Shown here one piece after another: positions 7,205 to 13,559 of a DNA stretch of 16,550 bases. Within the stretch, counting starts at the first letter, position 1, and every line of letters begins with the position of its first letter. Position numbers and translations under genes: made by a program. The DNA is from JOPF133 sp052144935. Lineage in GTDB: Bacteria; Acidobacteriota; Terriglobia; Bryobacterales; Bryobacteraceae. The DNA is taken from positions 1 to 16,550 of the forward strand of contig JBKQPR010000295.1 in NCBI GenBank assembly GCA_052144935.1, given 5' to 3'. Under the pieces are notes generated by a model. That model made no database searches and was not told the DNA's origin. It was given only the letters and a program-made list of their open reading frames with translations.

Positions 7205-7630
7205 ATGTACCTCGATTCGGCCTACATCGCAAAGTTCTATGTGAACGAGCGCGACTCCGGAACGGTTCGGGAATTGATCCGGACGGCGAATATACTGCTC
7301 TCCTCGGCTTGGGCAACCGGAGAGGTGGCTTGCGCCTTTCACCGTCACATGCGCGAAGGCTCGCTCAGCCCAAGCCAGTTCCGGCAGGTCCTGGACGCCT
7401 TTCTCGACCATGTCGAGGCTGGCTTTTGGACCCTGCTGCCAGTGGATGCCAAACTCCTGCGGCGCACCGCGTTGCTGCTTGGCGCCGCGCCGCCAACCGT
7501 CTATCTCCGAGCGGGCGATGCCATCCATCTCGCCACGGCGCAGGACGCCGGGGAGCGGGAGATTTGGACCAACGACCGGCATCTGCTGGCGGCCGCTCCA
7601 CACTTCGGGATCACCGGCCGCTCGGCGTAG
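7205..7630 (+). CDS. vapC: VapC-like PIN-domain ribonuclease toxin
   Basis: The 141-residue product has an intact PIN acidic set: YLDSAYIAKFY with Asp4, Glu40 in WATGEVACAF, Asp105 in LRAGDAIHLA and Asp124 in WTNDRHLL. The family cleaves RNA, often tRNA or rRNA, in a Mg2+-dependent way; the target here cannot be read. It directly follows the Phd-type antitoxin, forming a type II toxin-antitoxin pair. Unlike the 6450-6872 toxin, which belongs to a different PIN subfamily, it shows no lesions. It converges on the membrane-protein gene ending at 7659, with 28 bases between them. Confidence 0.93.
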   Translation: MYLDSAYIAKFYVNERDSGTVRELIRTANILLSSAWATGEVACAFHRHMREGSLSPSQFRQVLDAFLDHVEAGFWTLLPVDAKLLRRTALLLGAAPPTVYLRAGDAIHLATAQDAGEREIWTNDRHLLAAAPHFGITGRSA

Positions 7631-7658
7631 GCCCGGCGCACCGCCGACCCTCCCGCTC

Positions 7659-8165
7659 CTACACCCGGTCCGTTTCCGCCCCGGCCCCGCCGCCCGGCTT
7701 GCGCGATTCATCGGTGTAATAGAAAACCAGGTAAGCCAGGCCCACGGCCAGGGGCATCAGGCCCAGCAAGGCCACGGTCGGCTGCATTCCGCTGACGTGC
7801 GAGGACTGATCCTTCTCCACAAGCTGTTTGGCCTCTTCACGCGAAATCCCCAGGCTGTCGGTGAGTGTTTTTGCTTGCCAGGCCATCGAAGAGGCCGATT
7901 CCGGCCGGCGCGAGGCCGCCGCCAGGCCCAGCAGGCAGATGAACAACGCCACCCCGCAAAAGCTCCAGATTAGGCCGCGCAGCAGATACACCCTTGGGGA
8001 CCAGGGCCGTTCCGGCTCGAATGCCGGCAGCGCCACGCCCTTCTCCATCGCGGCCATGCGCTCCACGTGCAGCAACTGCTGCTTCCGGTTGCGCAGAAAC
8101 AAAATCGCCAGGGTCAACACCAGTGCGAATAGGAGGAGGGCCATCATCACCATTTCGGTTTTCAT
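7659..8165 (-). CDS. Small three-helix membrane protein (DUF6249-like)
   Basis: A 168-residue protein with hydrophobic segments at about 5-24, 61-83 and 130-150. Between the first two is a cytoplasmic-looking motif HVERMAAMEKGVALP (33-47). This resembles DUF6249-type proteins that often sit next to ECF sigma genes; function is unknown. The ATG at 8165 has a clear AAAGGA Shine-Dalgarno about 9 bases upstream. It is divergent from the sigma factor gene, with a perfect 14-base palindrome in the shared upstream region. A role in sensing or sigma control is suggested by position only. Confidence 0.75.
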   Translation of the reverse strand: MKTEMVMMALLLFALVLTLAILFLRNRKQQLLHVERMAAMEKGVALPAFEPERPWSPRVYLLRGLIWSFCGVALFICLLGLAAASRRPESASSMAWQAKTLTDSLGISREEAKQLVEKDQSSHVSGMQPTVALLGLMPLAVGLAYLVFYYTDESRKPGGGAGAETDRV

Positions 8166-8210
8166 ATTACGTTTTCCTTTCTGCTGATTAAGACCCGCCC
8201 TTTTGCGCCA

Positions 8211-8224
8211 ATGTTTCGAAACAT
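8211..8224. promoter_or_regulatory. Perfect 14-base palindrome, candidate operator
   Basis: ATGTTTCGAAACAT is a perfect palindrome in the 90-base region between the divergent membrane-protein gene (start 8165) and the ECF sigma gene (start near 8256). Symmetry, length and location fit a dimeric regulator site controlling one or both genes. The regulator is unknown. Confidence 0.4.
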
Positions 8225-8255
8225 GGCCTCGCCGTTTTGTGGTCTAAATGAATCG

Positions 8256-8774
8256 ATGGCTATGGAATTCGAGCGCATCGCCGCCGAATACCAGGACCGC
8301 ATCTTCCGGCTGGCCCTCTCCATGCTGGGAAACCGCGCCGAGGCCGAAGAAGCCGCCCAGGATGCGCTGGTCCGCGTGTGGAAAGGGCTGCCCGGTTTTC
8401 GCGCCCAATCCTCGCTCTCCACCTGGATCTTCGCCATCGCGCGCAACGCCTGCCTCACGGCCATCGGCCGCCGCGGGAATGCCCCCTGGGCCCGCGCCAC
8501 ATCTCTGGAGGATCCGGCCGCCCGCCGCGCGGTGGAGCGCCGCGCCGCTGGCCCATCGTCGGGGGCGTTAGCCGACGCCGTGGAGTTGCTCGACCGTTTA
8601 CCCGCCAAGTACCGCCAGGTGGTGGCGCTGTTTTATATGCAGGAGAAGTCTTATGATGAAGTGGCGCACATGCTCGGCCTGCCGGTGGGCACGGTGAAGA
8701 CTTACCTCTTTCGCGCCCGCCAGAGCCTGGCTGGGCAGATGGCCCGCGAACGCGTCCGGAAAGGAGGATCCTGA
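8256..8774 (+). CDS. ECF-type RNA polymerase sigma factor
   Basis: A 172-residue sigma factor. Region 2 spans about 10-75: YQDRIFRLALSMLGNRAEAEE, AAQDALVRVWKGL and the -10 recognition stretch SSLSTWIFAIARNACL. Region 4 covers about 108-157, with LLDRLPAKYRQVVALFYMQ and the helix-turn-helix SYDEVAHMLGLPVGTVKTYLFRAR broken across both halves. The start is uncertain: ATGs at 8256 and 8262 both fit. The ATG at 8211 would fall inside the palindrome and adds residues unlike the family. The stop overlaps the anti-sigma start (TGATG), so the pair is coupled. Target genes may include its own operon (typical of ECF factors, not shown here). Confidence 0.92.
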   Translation: MAMEFERIAAEYQDRIFRLALSMLGNRAEAEEAAQDALVRVWKGLPGFRAQSSLSTWIFAIARNACLTAIGRRGNAPWARATSLEDPAARRAVERRAAGPSSGALADAVELLDRLPAKYRQVVALFYMQEKSYDEVAHMLGLPVGTVKTYLFRARQSLAGQMARERVRKGGS

Positions 8775-9103
8775 TGGCCTGCCCGCGGTTCGAAGATCTC
8801 TTGCGCGGCGACAATGATCATGCCGCGAATCATGCCGCGCGCTGCCAGGAATGCCGCGCCCTGCTGGAAGCCTTCGGCGAAGTAGATGCCACCCTGGACG
8901 CGGCCTTCCGAGGCATTTCCGCTCCCCCCGGCTTGGTCGCCCGCGCCCGCGCTCAGGCTGCCCGCGAGAAGCCTTTGCGCCGCCCGTCCCCGCTGCCCGA
9001 AGTGCTGGACTTCATCGGCTGGGCCGCCGTGCTGACGCTGGCGGCCGTTCTGCTCCCGCGCTTCCTGCCGGTAGTCCAAGCCGCGCTGGCCCGTTTGGGG
9101 TGA
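8774..9103 (+). CDS. Zinc-binding membrane anti-sigma factor
   Basis: The 109-residue protein has an N-terminal HxxxHxxxCxxC (His16, His20, Cys24, Cys27). The last three fit the ZAS H-x3-C-x2-C zinc site of anti-sigma factors. A linker and one transmembrane helix at about 79-101 follow, with almost no periplasmic domain beyond. A very strong Shine-Dalgarno (AAAGGAGG, 8761-8768) lies inside the sigma gene 5 bases before the ATG, so the anti-sigma is likely made in excess. With so little outside the membrane, the signal may be sensed within the membrane, in the cytoplasm (for example redox at the zinc site) or by a partner. Confidence 0.85.
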   Translation: MACPRFEDLLRGDNDHAANHAARCQECRALLEAFGEVDATLDAAFRGISAPPGLVARARAQAAREKPLRRPSPLPEVLDFIGWAAVLTLAAVLLPRFLPVVQAALARLG

Positions 9104-9117
9104 TGGGCCCGCCGTTT

Positions 9118-9183
9118 ACCGCGGAGAAGTCCCCCATGAATTTCTCCGCGCTTCCTCCGTTGTCTCCGTGTCTCTGCGGTGAG
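9118..9183. repeat. Truncated copy of dispersed inverted-repeat element
   Basis: The right arm (9141-9182) matches the right arm of the element at 15476-15578 with about five differences in 42 bases. The left arm is shortened to about 10 bases, leaving an 8-base stem CGCGGAGA/TCTCCGCG (9120-9127 and 9143-9150). It lies between the convergent anti-sigma and VWFA-protein genes and fills most of that 106-base gap. It may serve as a bidirectional terminator. Confidence 0.75.
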
Positions 9184-9209
9184 GATGCTCTCGCTAGTCC
9201 GAGGCCACC

Positions 9210-10331
9210 CTAGCGTTCCAAGTGCGCCGCCGCCCAATACCCCGGCCGCGCCAGCACCTTCTTCACATCCGGCCGGTTCGGCACATCCACGGCGATGGTG
9301 TGAAATCCGTTCTCCAGCTTGGTGGTGGCGCTCGGCGTGTACGTGATCACGTACTCCGAGTGCACCTCCCGGCCAATGTTTTCGATGGCCCTCTCCAAAG
9401 TCCCCTGGCTATGGAAGCCGAACTCGCTGCCCCCCGTGCCCTTGGTAAACGCCTCCACCGGGTTGTCCTTGAAAATCGCCTTCACGTCTCTGAAAATCTC
9501 GATCATCAAAGGGAGGAAGTCCGCCCGCTGGCCGTTATACCCATACACGTTCTCCACCGAGGTCGGAGTGGGCGCCACCAGCGACGGCATCGGGTGCATG
9601 GCCGGCGGCAGCGTGTCCGGGCGCGGATCCGGACCAGGCGCCGTCAGCGTGGTGATGAATCGCGACATATCCACGGCGTAGAACGTGACGTTGTTGATCT
9701 GCAGGAAATACAGCGCCTCGCGGAGGCGGGCTTCGCTGCTCACGTCGCGCGTCTCCCCCACCACCATCATCACGCGCCGGTGCGTCTTGGGCCGCGTCTT
9801 CAGCAGCCGGGTTCCCTCGATGACCGCGTCGATCATCCGGCTGGGAGTACTCCCCGGCTGGATGGATTTCACGGCCCGCGTAATCTTTTCCGGATCGGAG
9901 GTGAAGTCCTGCAGCGTGCGGATGCGCGAGTCGTAAGCAATCACCGCCGCTTCGCCCGCGTCGCCGATAATCAGCGGCGCGATCAGGTTGCCGATCTTAT
10001 TCACCTGCGGCAGCAGCCCTTGCACGTGCGAATTGGACTGGATGCAGATCACCAGCGAAATCGGCGTGTAGGAAACGTCCACGCTCTTGATGCTCTGCTC
10101 CCTACCGTTATCGAACACGCGGAACTGGTCGGGCCGCAAGTTGTTCACATACTCGCCGTTCCGGTCGAACACCCACACCGGCGTCACTAATTCCTCGACG
10201 GTGCCGTAGAACGTCAGGTTGTCTTGGGGCCGTTCTTCGTCGGGCCGGGCCGGAGGTTGTTTGGACGATTTCGAGGATTGCTGGGCCGCCAGCAATCCGC
10301 AGACAAGCGCGAGGGCGAAGAATCGAGACAT
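9210..10331 (-). CDS. Secreted VWFA-related Acidobacterial domain protein
   Basis: A 373-residue protein with a signal peptide (FFALALVCGLLAAQ, cleavage near 17) and a family-typical strand region FDRNGEYVNNLRPDQFRVFDNG (broken at 55-76). A von Willebrand A-like domain follows from about 90 to 340. It resembles the TIGR03436 family, expanded in Acidobacteriota and of unknown role, probably periplasmic or cell-surface. The metal-site motif DxSxS is degenerate: IQSNS at 97-101 has Ile in place of the Asp, so MIDAS metal binding is doubtful. The start at 10331 has AGGAG four bases upstream, lying over the end of mog. With one base between them, it is the last gene of the molybdenum-cofactor operon. 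Confidence 0.88.
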   Translation of the reverse strand: MSRFFALALVCGLLAAQQSSKSSKQPPARPDEERPQDNLTFYGTVEELVTPVWVFDRNGEYVNNLRPDQFRVFDNGREQSIKSVDVSYTPISLVICIQSNSHVQGLLPQVNKIGNLIAPLIIGDAGEAAVIAYDSRIRTLQDFTSDPEKITRAVKSIQPGSTPSRMIDAVIEGTRLLKTRPKTHRRVMMVVGETRDVSSEARLREALYFLQINNVTFYAVDMSRFITTLTAPGPDPRPDTLPPAMHPMPSLVAPTPTSVENVYGYNGQRADFLPLMIEIFRDVKAIFKDNPVEAFTKGTGGSEFGFHSQGTLERAIENIGREVHSEYVITYTPSATTKLENGFHTIAVDVPNRPDVKKVLARPGYWAAAHLER

Positions 10332-10332
10332 G

Positions 10333-10830
10333 CTACTCCTGGCGGGCAGCCGCGTGCTCGGTCTGCCCTCTGAGCAAATCCAGCACGTGTGGCACCACTT
10401 CTACGATAGCATCCAGCGACTCCACCGCGCCTTTGGGCGATCCCGGCAGGTTGACAATCAGCACCCTGCCACGCGTGCCCGCCAGCGCCCTGGAGAGCAC
10501 CGCCAGCGGGGTCGCTTCCCGCCCGCGGGCCCGCATCAATTCGCCCAGCCCGGGGATCTCTCGGTCCAAGACCGCACGGGTGGCCTCAGGCGTCACATCG
10601 CGTAGCGCCACGCCTGTGCCGCCGGTCGTGAAAATGGCCGCAAGCTGGCCTCCGTCCGCCAGCAGGGCCAGCCGCGTGCCGATCTCATCGGCCTCGTCGG
10701 GAATCGCCTCCACTACCGAAACACTCCAGCCCAGTTGTTCCAGGCGTTCCCGCACCGCCGGCCCCGACCGGTCGGCGCGCGTTCCGGCGCACACCGAATC
10801 GCTGATGGTGAGGACCGCGGCCTTAATCAT
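10333..10830 (-). CDS. mog: Molybdopterin adenylyltransferase (Mog/MoaB family)
   Basis: Adenylates molybdopterin to prepare it for molybdate insertion by MoeA. The 165-residue MoCF-fold protein shows LTISDSVCAGTRADRSGP at 7-24 and the MPT-binding TTGGTG at 68-73, followed by Asp78 and Glu82. NLPGSPKGAVES lies at 127-138. The size suits stand-alone Mog or MoaB, which sequence alone does not separate with certainty. The ATG overlaps the moaC stop by 8 bases and lies a few bases after the moaC minisatellite. Changes in repeat number would therefore alter the sequence just upstream of its ribosome-binding region. Confidence 0.93.
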   Translation of the reverse strand: MIKAAVLTISDSVCAGTRADRSGPAVRERLEQLGWSVSVVEAIPDEADEIGTRLALLADGGQLAAIFTTGGTGVALRDVTPEATRAVLDREIPGLGELMRARGREATPLAVLSRALAGTRGRVLIVNLPGSPKGAVESLDAIVEVVPHVLDLLRGQTEHAAARQE

Positions 10831-11485
10831 GGTTGCCCCCGCGGCGGAAATCGCCCGGCCCTTCCCGCGGCGGAAGTCGCCGCTTTGTCCCGCGCGCCGG
10901 TATCGCCGCTTTGTCCCGCCCGCCGGAAATCACCGCTTTTGCCCCCGGCGGCAGAGTCGGGGCCTTGTCCGGCGCCGCGGAAGTCGGGGCTTTGTCCCGC
11001 GCGCCGGTATCGCCGCTTTGTCCCGCGCGCCGGAAATCGCCGCTTTTGCCGCCGGTCTTCTCCAGCAGATACAGGTCCTGGATCTCGATCGATTTGTCGA
11101 GCGCCTTCAGCATGTCGTACACCGTGAGGGCGGCCACCGCCGCGGCCGTCAGCGCCTCCATTTCGACACCGGTCTGCCCGGTGGTCGCCGCGCTGGCCAC
11201 AATCCGCACGCCGCCCTCTTCCACGCTGGCCTCCACATCGGCGTGCGTCAGCATCAGCGGATGGCACAGCGGAATCAGCTCGCTGGTGCGCTTGGCGGCG
11301 GCAATCCCGGCGATGCGGGCGATCTCCAGCGGGTTGCCCTTGGGATTCCGCGGAAGCTCCGCCAACGCTTCCGGCCGAATCCTCACAAAGGCGTGGGCGC
11401 GCGCGGCGCGGCGCGTTTCCGGCTTCCGGGATACGTCCACCATCCGCGGGCTGCCACCGCTATCGTAGTGCGAGAGTTTTTTCAT
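10823..11485 (-). CDS. moaC: Cyclic pyranopterin monophosphate synthase with repeat-derived tail
   Basis: MoaC completes conversion of GTP to cPMP in molybdopterin synthesis. Start: ATG at 11485, overlapping the moeA stop (ATGA); the longer open frame upstream is only a moeA shadow. Conserved MoaC covers residues 1-152: MVDVSRK at 15-21, LCHP at 73-76, GQTGVEMEALTA at 103-114, Asp124 and Lys127 in TVYDMLK, and the family's usual C-terminus KTGGKSGDF at 143-151. Bacterial MoaC normally stops here at about 160 residues; this one runs to 220. The extra tail (about 153-220) is translated from a tandem repeat seeded by the gene's own last codons. Because units are 26-28 bases, the frame changes along the tail, so it is unlikely to be a folded domain. 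Confidence 0.93.
   Translation of the reverse strand: MKKLSHYDSGGSPRMVDVSRKPETRRAARAHAFVRIRPEALAELPRNPKGNPLEIARIAGIAAAKRTSELIPLCHPLMLTHADVEASVEEGGVRIVASAATTGQTGVEMEALTAAAVAALTVYDMLKALDKSIEIQDLYLLEKTGGKSGDFRRAGQSGDTGARDKAPTSAAPDKAPTLPPGAKAVISGGRDKAAIPARGTKRRLPPREGPGDFRRGGNHD
10835..11047 (-). repeat. Eight-unit 26-28 bp minisatellite at the moaC/mog junction
   Basis: Reading the minus strand, the units are 11047-11020, 11019-10994, 10993-10967, 10966-10941, 10940-10913, 10912-10887, 10886-10861 and 10860-10835, with lengths 28, 26, 27, 26, 28, 26, 26 and 26. The general form is AAAGCGGCGA, then YTTCCGGCGC or TACCGGCGCG, then CGGGAC. Units 2 and 6 are identical. Unit 1 encodes the conserved moaC C-terminus (KSGDFRR), so the array grew from the gene's own end. 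Confidence 0.92.
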
Positions 11486-12696
11486 TTGAGCAAAACCCGG
11501 ATCCAATCGCCGGCCGTATATTCGGGGCGCTCCGGCTCGGCCACCAGGAACGCGTTGGCGCGCGTCAGCGCCGGAACGTCGCCGGAGCCGTGCCAATCGA
11601 CCGGCGTCACCTCCGCGCCATCGGCGCTCAGCCGCGCCGGCAGGAACCGTGTCAGCCCCGCCCGGTGGCGGAAGTCCCGCGTGAGCCGCGCCCACGGCAT
11701 CGCCAGCGCCGTCTCCTCCTGTCCGCCCAGCAGTTCCAGCGCGGCGCGGGCGAACACCTCGAACGTCACCATGGTCGAAGATGGATTCCCCGGCAACCCG
11801 AAAAAAAACTTGCCCGCCACGCTGCCGAACACCAGCGGCTGCCCCGGCTGGATCAGCACGCGGTCGAAATAAAACTCCGCGCCCAAACCAGCCAGCACCT
11901 CCTCCACCACGTCGTACTTGCCCGCCGAGACGCCTCCCGAAAGCAGCAGCAGGTCGGCCGCCAGCCCCTGTTCAATCGACCGCCGTGTGTCCTCGATGGT
12001 GTCGCGCGCCACCGGCAGGCGCCGCGCCACGCCGCCCGCGCGCTCCACCTGCGCCGCCAGGGAATACGCATTCGAGTTGCGAATCTGAAAATCCCGCGGC
12101 GTCTCGCCCACCTCCACGATTTCATCGCCCGTCGGAACGATCGCCGCCACCGGCCGCCGGAATACCTGGACGCGGCCACGCCCGAATGCCGCCAGCATGG
12201 CGATATCGGTGTAATCCAGGCGCTTGCCCGCGCGCAGCACGGTCTGGCGCGCGGCCGCCTCGCATCCTCGCGGGTTGATGAACTGGCGCGGCTCCGCGGT
12301 CCTCTCCGTGCATACCCAGCCATCTTCGTGCGTGGTGTGTTCGATCATGATCACTGCGTCGGCGCCCGCTGGAATGGGCGCGCCGGTCATGATCGCCACC
12401 GCTTCTCCCGGTCCCACGGCGCCCGCGTGGCGCTGGCCCGCGCGCACTTCGCCGGTCACCCTTAACCTCCCCGGCACGTCGCTCGCGCGCACGGCATATC
12501 CGTCGCGCACCGAACGGTCCAGCGGCGGGCAATCGCGATCCGCCGCCACGTCTTCCGCCAGCACGCGCCCGGCCGCCTCTTCCAGCGGGGCCTCTTCCGT
12601 GGCGGGCGGCGCAATGCCGCGTGGCGTTGCTCGCACTTCGGCCCGCACTTGGGCGAACACCGTCTCGCGCGCCTGAAGAAACGTTAGCGGGGTCAC
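11482..12696 (-). CDS. moeA: Molybdopterin molybdenumtransferase MoeA
   Basis: Inserts molybdate into adenylated molybdopterin. The 404-residue protein has the full domain set: PPLDRSVRDGYA at 57-68, IMTGAPIPAGADAVI at 102-116, VPTGDEI at 187-193, SGGVSAGKYD at 253-262 and GLPGNPSS at 300-307. A C-terminal beta-barrel domain IV extends to the end. The GTG at 12696 is the only usable start, since an in-frame stop lies just upstream. There is no Shine-Dalgarno. TAAAAT ends 6 bases before the GTG, suggesting a leaderless operon head. First gene of moeA-moaC-mog-VWFA protein. No moaA, moaD or moaE is present in the window. Confidence 0.95.
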   Translation of the reverse strand: MTPLTFLQARETVFAQVRAEVRATPRGIAPPATEEAPLEEAAGRVLAEDVAADRDCPPLDRSVRDGYAVRASDVPGRLRVTGEVRAGQRHAGAVGPGEAVAIMTGAPIPAGADAVIMIEHTTHEDGWVCTERTAEPRQFINPRGCEAAARQTVLRAGKRLDYTDIAMLAAFGRGRVQVFRRPVAAIVPTGDEIVEVGETPRDFQIRNSNAYSLAAQVERAGGVARRLPVARDTIEDTRRSIEQGLAADLLLLSGGVSAGKYDVVEEVLAGLGAEFYFDRVLIQPGQPLVFGSVAGKFFFGLPGNPSSTMVTFEVFARAALELLGGQEETALAMPWARLTRDFRHRAGLTRFLPARLSADGAEVTPVDWHGSGDVPALTRANAFLVAEPERPEYTAGDWIRVLLK

Positions 12697-12702
12697 ACAT
12701 TC

Positions 12703-12708
12703 ATTTTA
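12703..12708 (-). promoter_or_regulatory. -10-like box TAAAAT before moeA
   Basis: Five of six bases match TATAAT on the minus strand, with 6 bases to the GTG start. It is an AT-rich island in very GC-rich DNA. No recognisable -35 box. It would place the transcript start on the start codon. Confidence 0.4.
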
Positions 12709-12744
12709 AGACGGACCGGGGCGGGTATCGCGCGGCACATTGGC

Positions 12745-13179
12745 ATGCCAGCCCTTCTTGAACAGCCTCGCGTGCCTTCCGGACTGCAGACTCAAACTTC
12801 CGATCCGCAACAAAGCGTAGCGCGCAGGCAGGAATCCTAGCCTTCGCGCGACGTGTTCAGCGTAAGTCCGTTTACCGTGATGCGCCGGCTTGTCGAAGAG
12901 ATGCGTTCGGCGGCGGTTTCGGCCTTTGGCCCTCATTCGTGGAGTGCAACGATGCGGGCATTGTGATTCAAGGCGAGAAGCGCCGCGAGGAGGAATCCGA
13001 CGAGGCCGGCGTGAAGCGCTCCGAGCGCGTCCAATGGCCGGTTCTATCGCCAGATCCCGCTGCCCGATGGCGCCGAGGCCGATAGAGCGAAAGCCGAATT
13101 CAAAAACGGCGTGTTGCAGGTGCAAATCCCGATCTCCGAACAAAAGCGGAAGAACAGGCGGATCCCCATCAGCAGTTGA
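12745..13179 (+). pseudogene. Hsp20 small heat-shock protein, multiply broken
   Basis: Three reading segments join into one Hsp20. From ATG 12745 the frame reads to QQSVARRQES, hits TAG at 12838-12840, and continues PSRDVFSVSPFTVMRRLVEEM. Near 12902 the frame changes to AFGGGFGLWPSF. An internal deletion then removes the first half of the alpha-crystallin domain, since the text jumps directly to VECNDAGIVIQGEKRREEE. A second frame change near 13034 leads to GRFYRQIPLPDGAEADRAKA, EFKNGVLQVQIPI and a C-terminal RRIPISS with the IxI-type anchor. With a stop, two frame changes and a deletion, it cannot make a functional chaperone. It is divergent from moeA, starting 48 bases away. Confidence 0.85.
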
Positions 13180-13209
13180 GATCGAGCACAACCGCTTGCT
13201 TACGGGATG

Positions 13210-13253
13210 CCCTCCGGGCCCGGCTCCGACGCTTCAGATCCCGGTCCGGAGGG
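13210..13253. terminator. GC-rich hairpin between two degraded genes
   Basis: Arms CCCTCCGG (13210-13217) and CCGGAGGG (13246-13253) pair perfectly, with partial further pairing inside. It follows the Hsp20 pseudogene stop and precedes the end of a degraded minus-strand gene, a convergent arrangement. There is no U-tract, so intrinsic termination is uncertain. Confidence 0.35.
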
Positions 13254-13259
13254 GCCCCG

Positions 13260-13536
13260 TCACGGAGCGGTGAACCACTCCCGGGCGGTCGGTTCCATCT
13301 CCAGGCCCTTCAGATTCTCGCGGCTGGCCCGCAGCAGCGCGCCCCCGAGCGCGCCCACTCCCGGAGCGCCCACTCCCGGAGCGCCCATCAGCCAGTCCAT
13401 GCAGGATGCGGTCCGCGAAAATCGGCATCGGCGCCGCGTAGGGCATGCCCGTCGGGCTGACCACGCCCGGCAGTAACAGCAGCGCGTGCACCGCCGGGCT
13501 GTCGAGGACAAACCGAAAACCCTCGAGAAGTGCCCG
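13260..13536 (-). pseudogene. Unidentified gene remnant with a frame change
   Basis: On the minus strand a protein-like segment runs from 13536: EGFRFVLDSPAVHALLLLPG, then SPTGMPYAAPMPIFADRILH. Near 13400 the plausible continuation moves to another frame: APGVGAPGVGALGGALLRAS, then ENLKGLEMEPTAREWFTAP and a TGA. Residue composition looks coding in each segment, and no start codon with a ribosome site serves the first part. I do not recognise the family. It contains a 15-base tandem duplication (13351-13380). It may be a decayed gene, or a chance GC-rich open frame. Confidence 0.3.
13351..13387. repeat. 15-base tandem duplication
   Basis: GCGCCCACTCCCGGA occurs at 13351-13365 and again at 13366-13380, followed by GCGCCCA of a third unit. 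On the minus strand each unit adds APGVG in frame. Two exact copies suggest a recent slippage event. Confidence 0.85.
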
Positions 13537-13559
13537 TCACATTCCTAAACGCTGGGAGA

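Noticed and set aside
6869..7711. 280-codon minus-strand open frame over the Phd/VapC pair
   Set aside because: Antisense to two recognisable genes; its similarity to the 5693-6142 minus frame merely reflects the direct DNA repeat.
10835..11047. CRISPR-like array
   Set aside because: Units are contiguous without spacers, vary in length, lie inside moaC and there are no cas genes; it is a minisatellite.
11486..11695. 70-residue N-terminal extension of MoaC
   Set aside because: Overlaps moeA coding sequence and lacks conservation; the ATG at 11485 gives the standard N-terminus.
9222..11872. Large plus-strand open frames antisense to the VWFA, mog, moaC and moeA genes
   Set aside because: Shadow frames; the repeat array adds spurious openness around 10840-11050.
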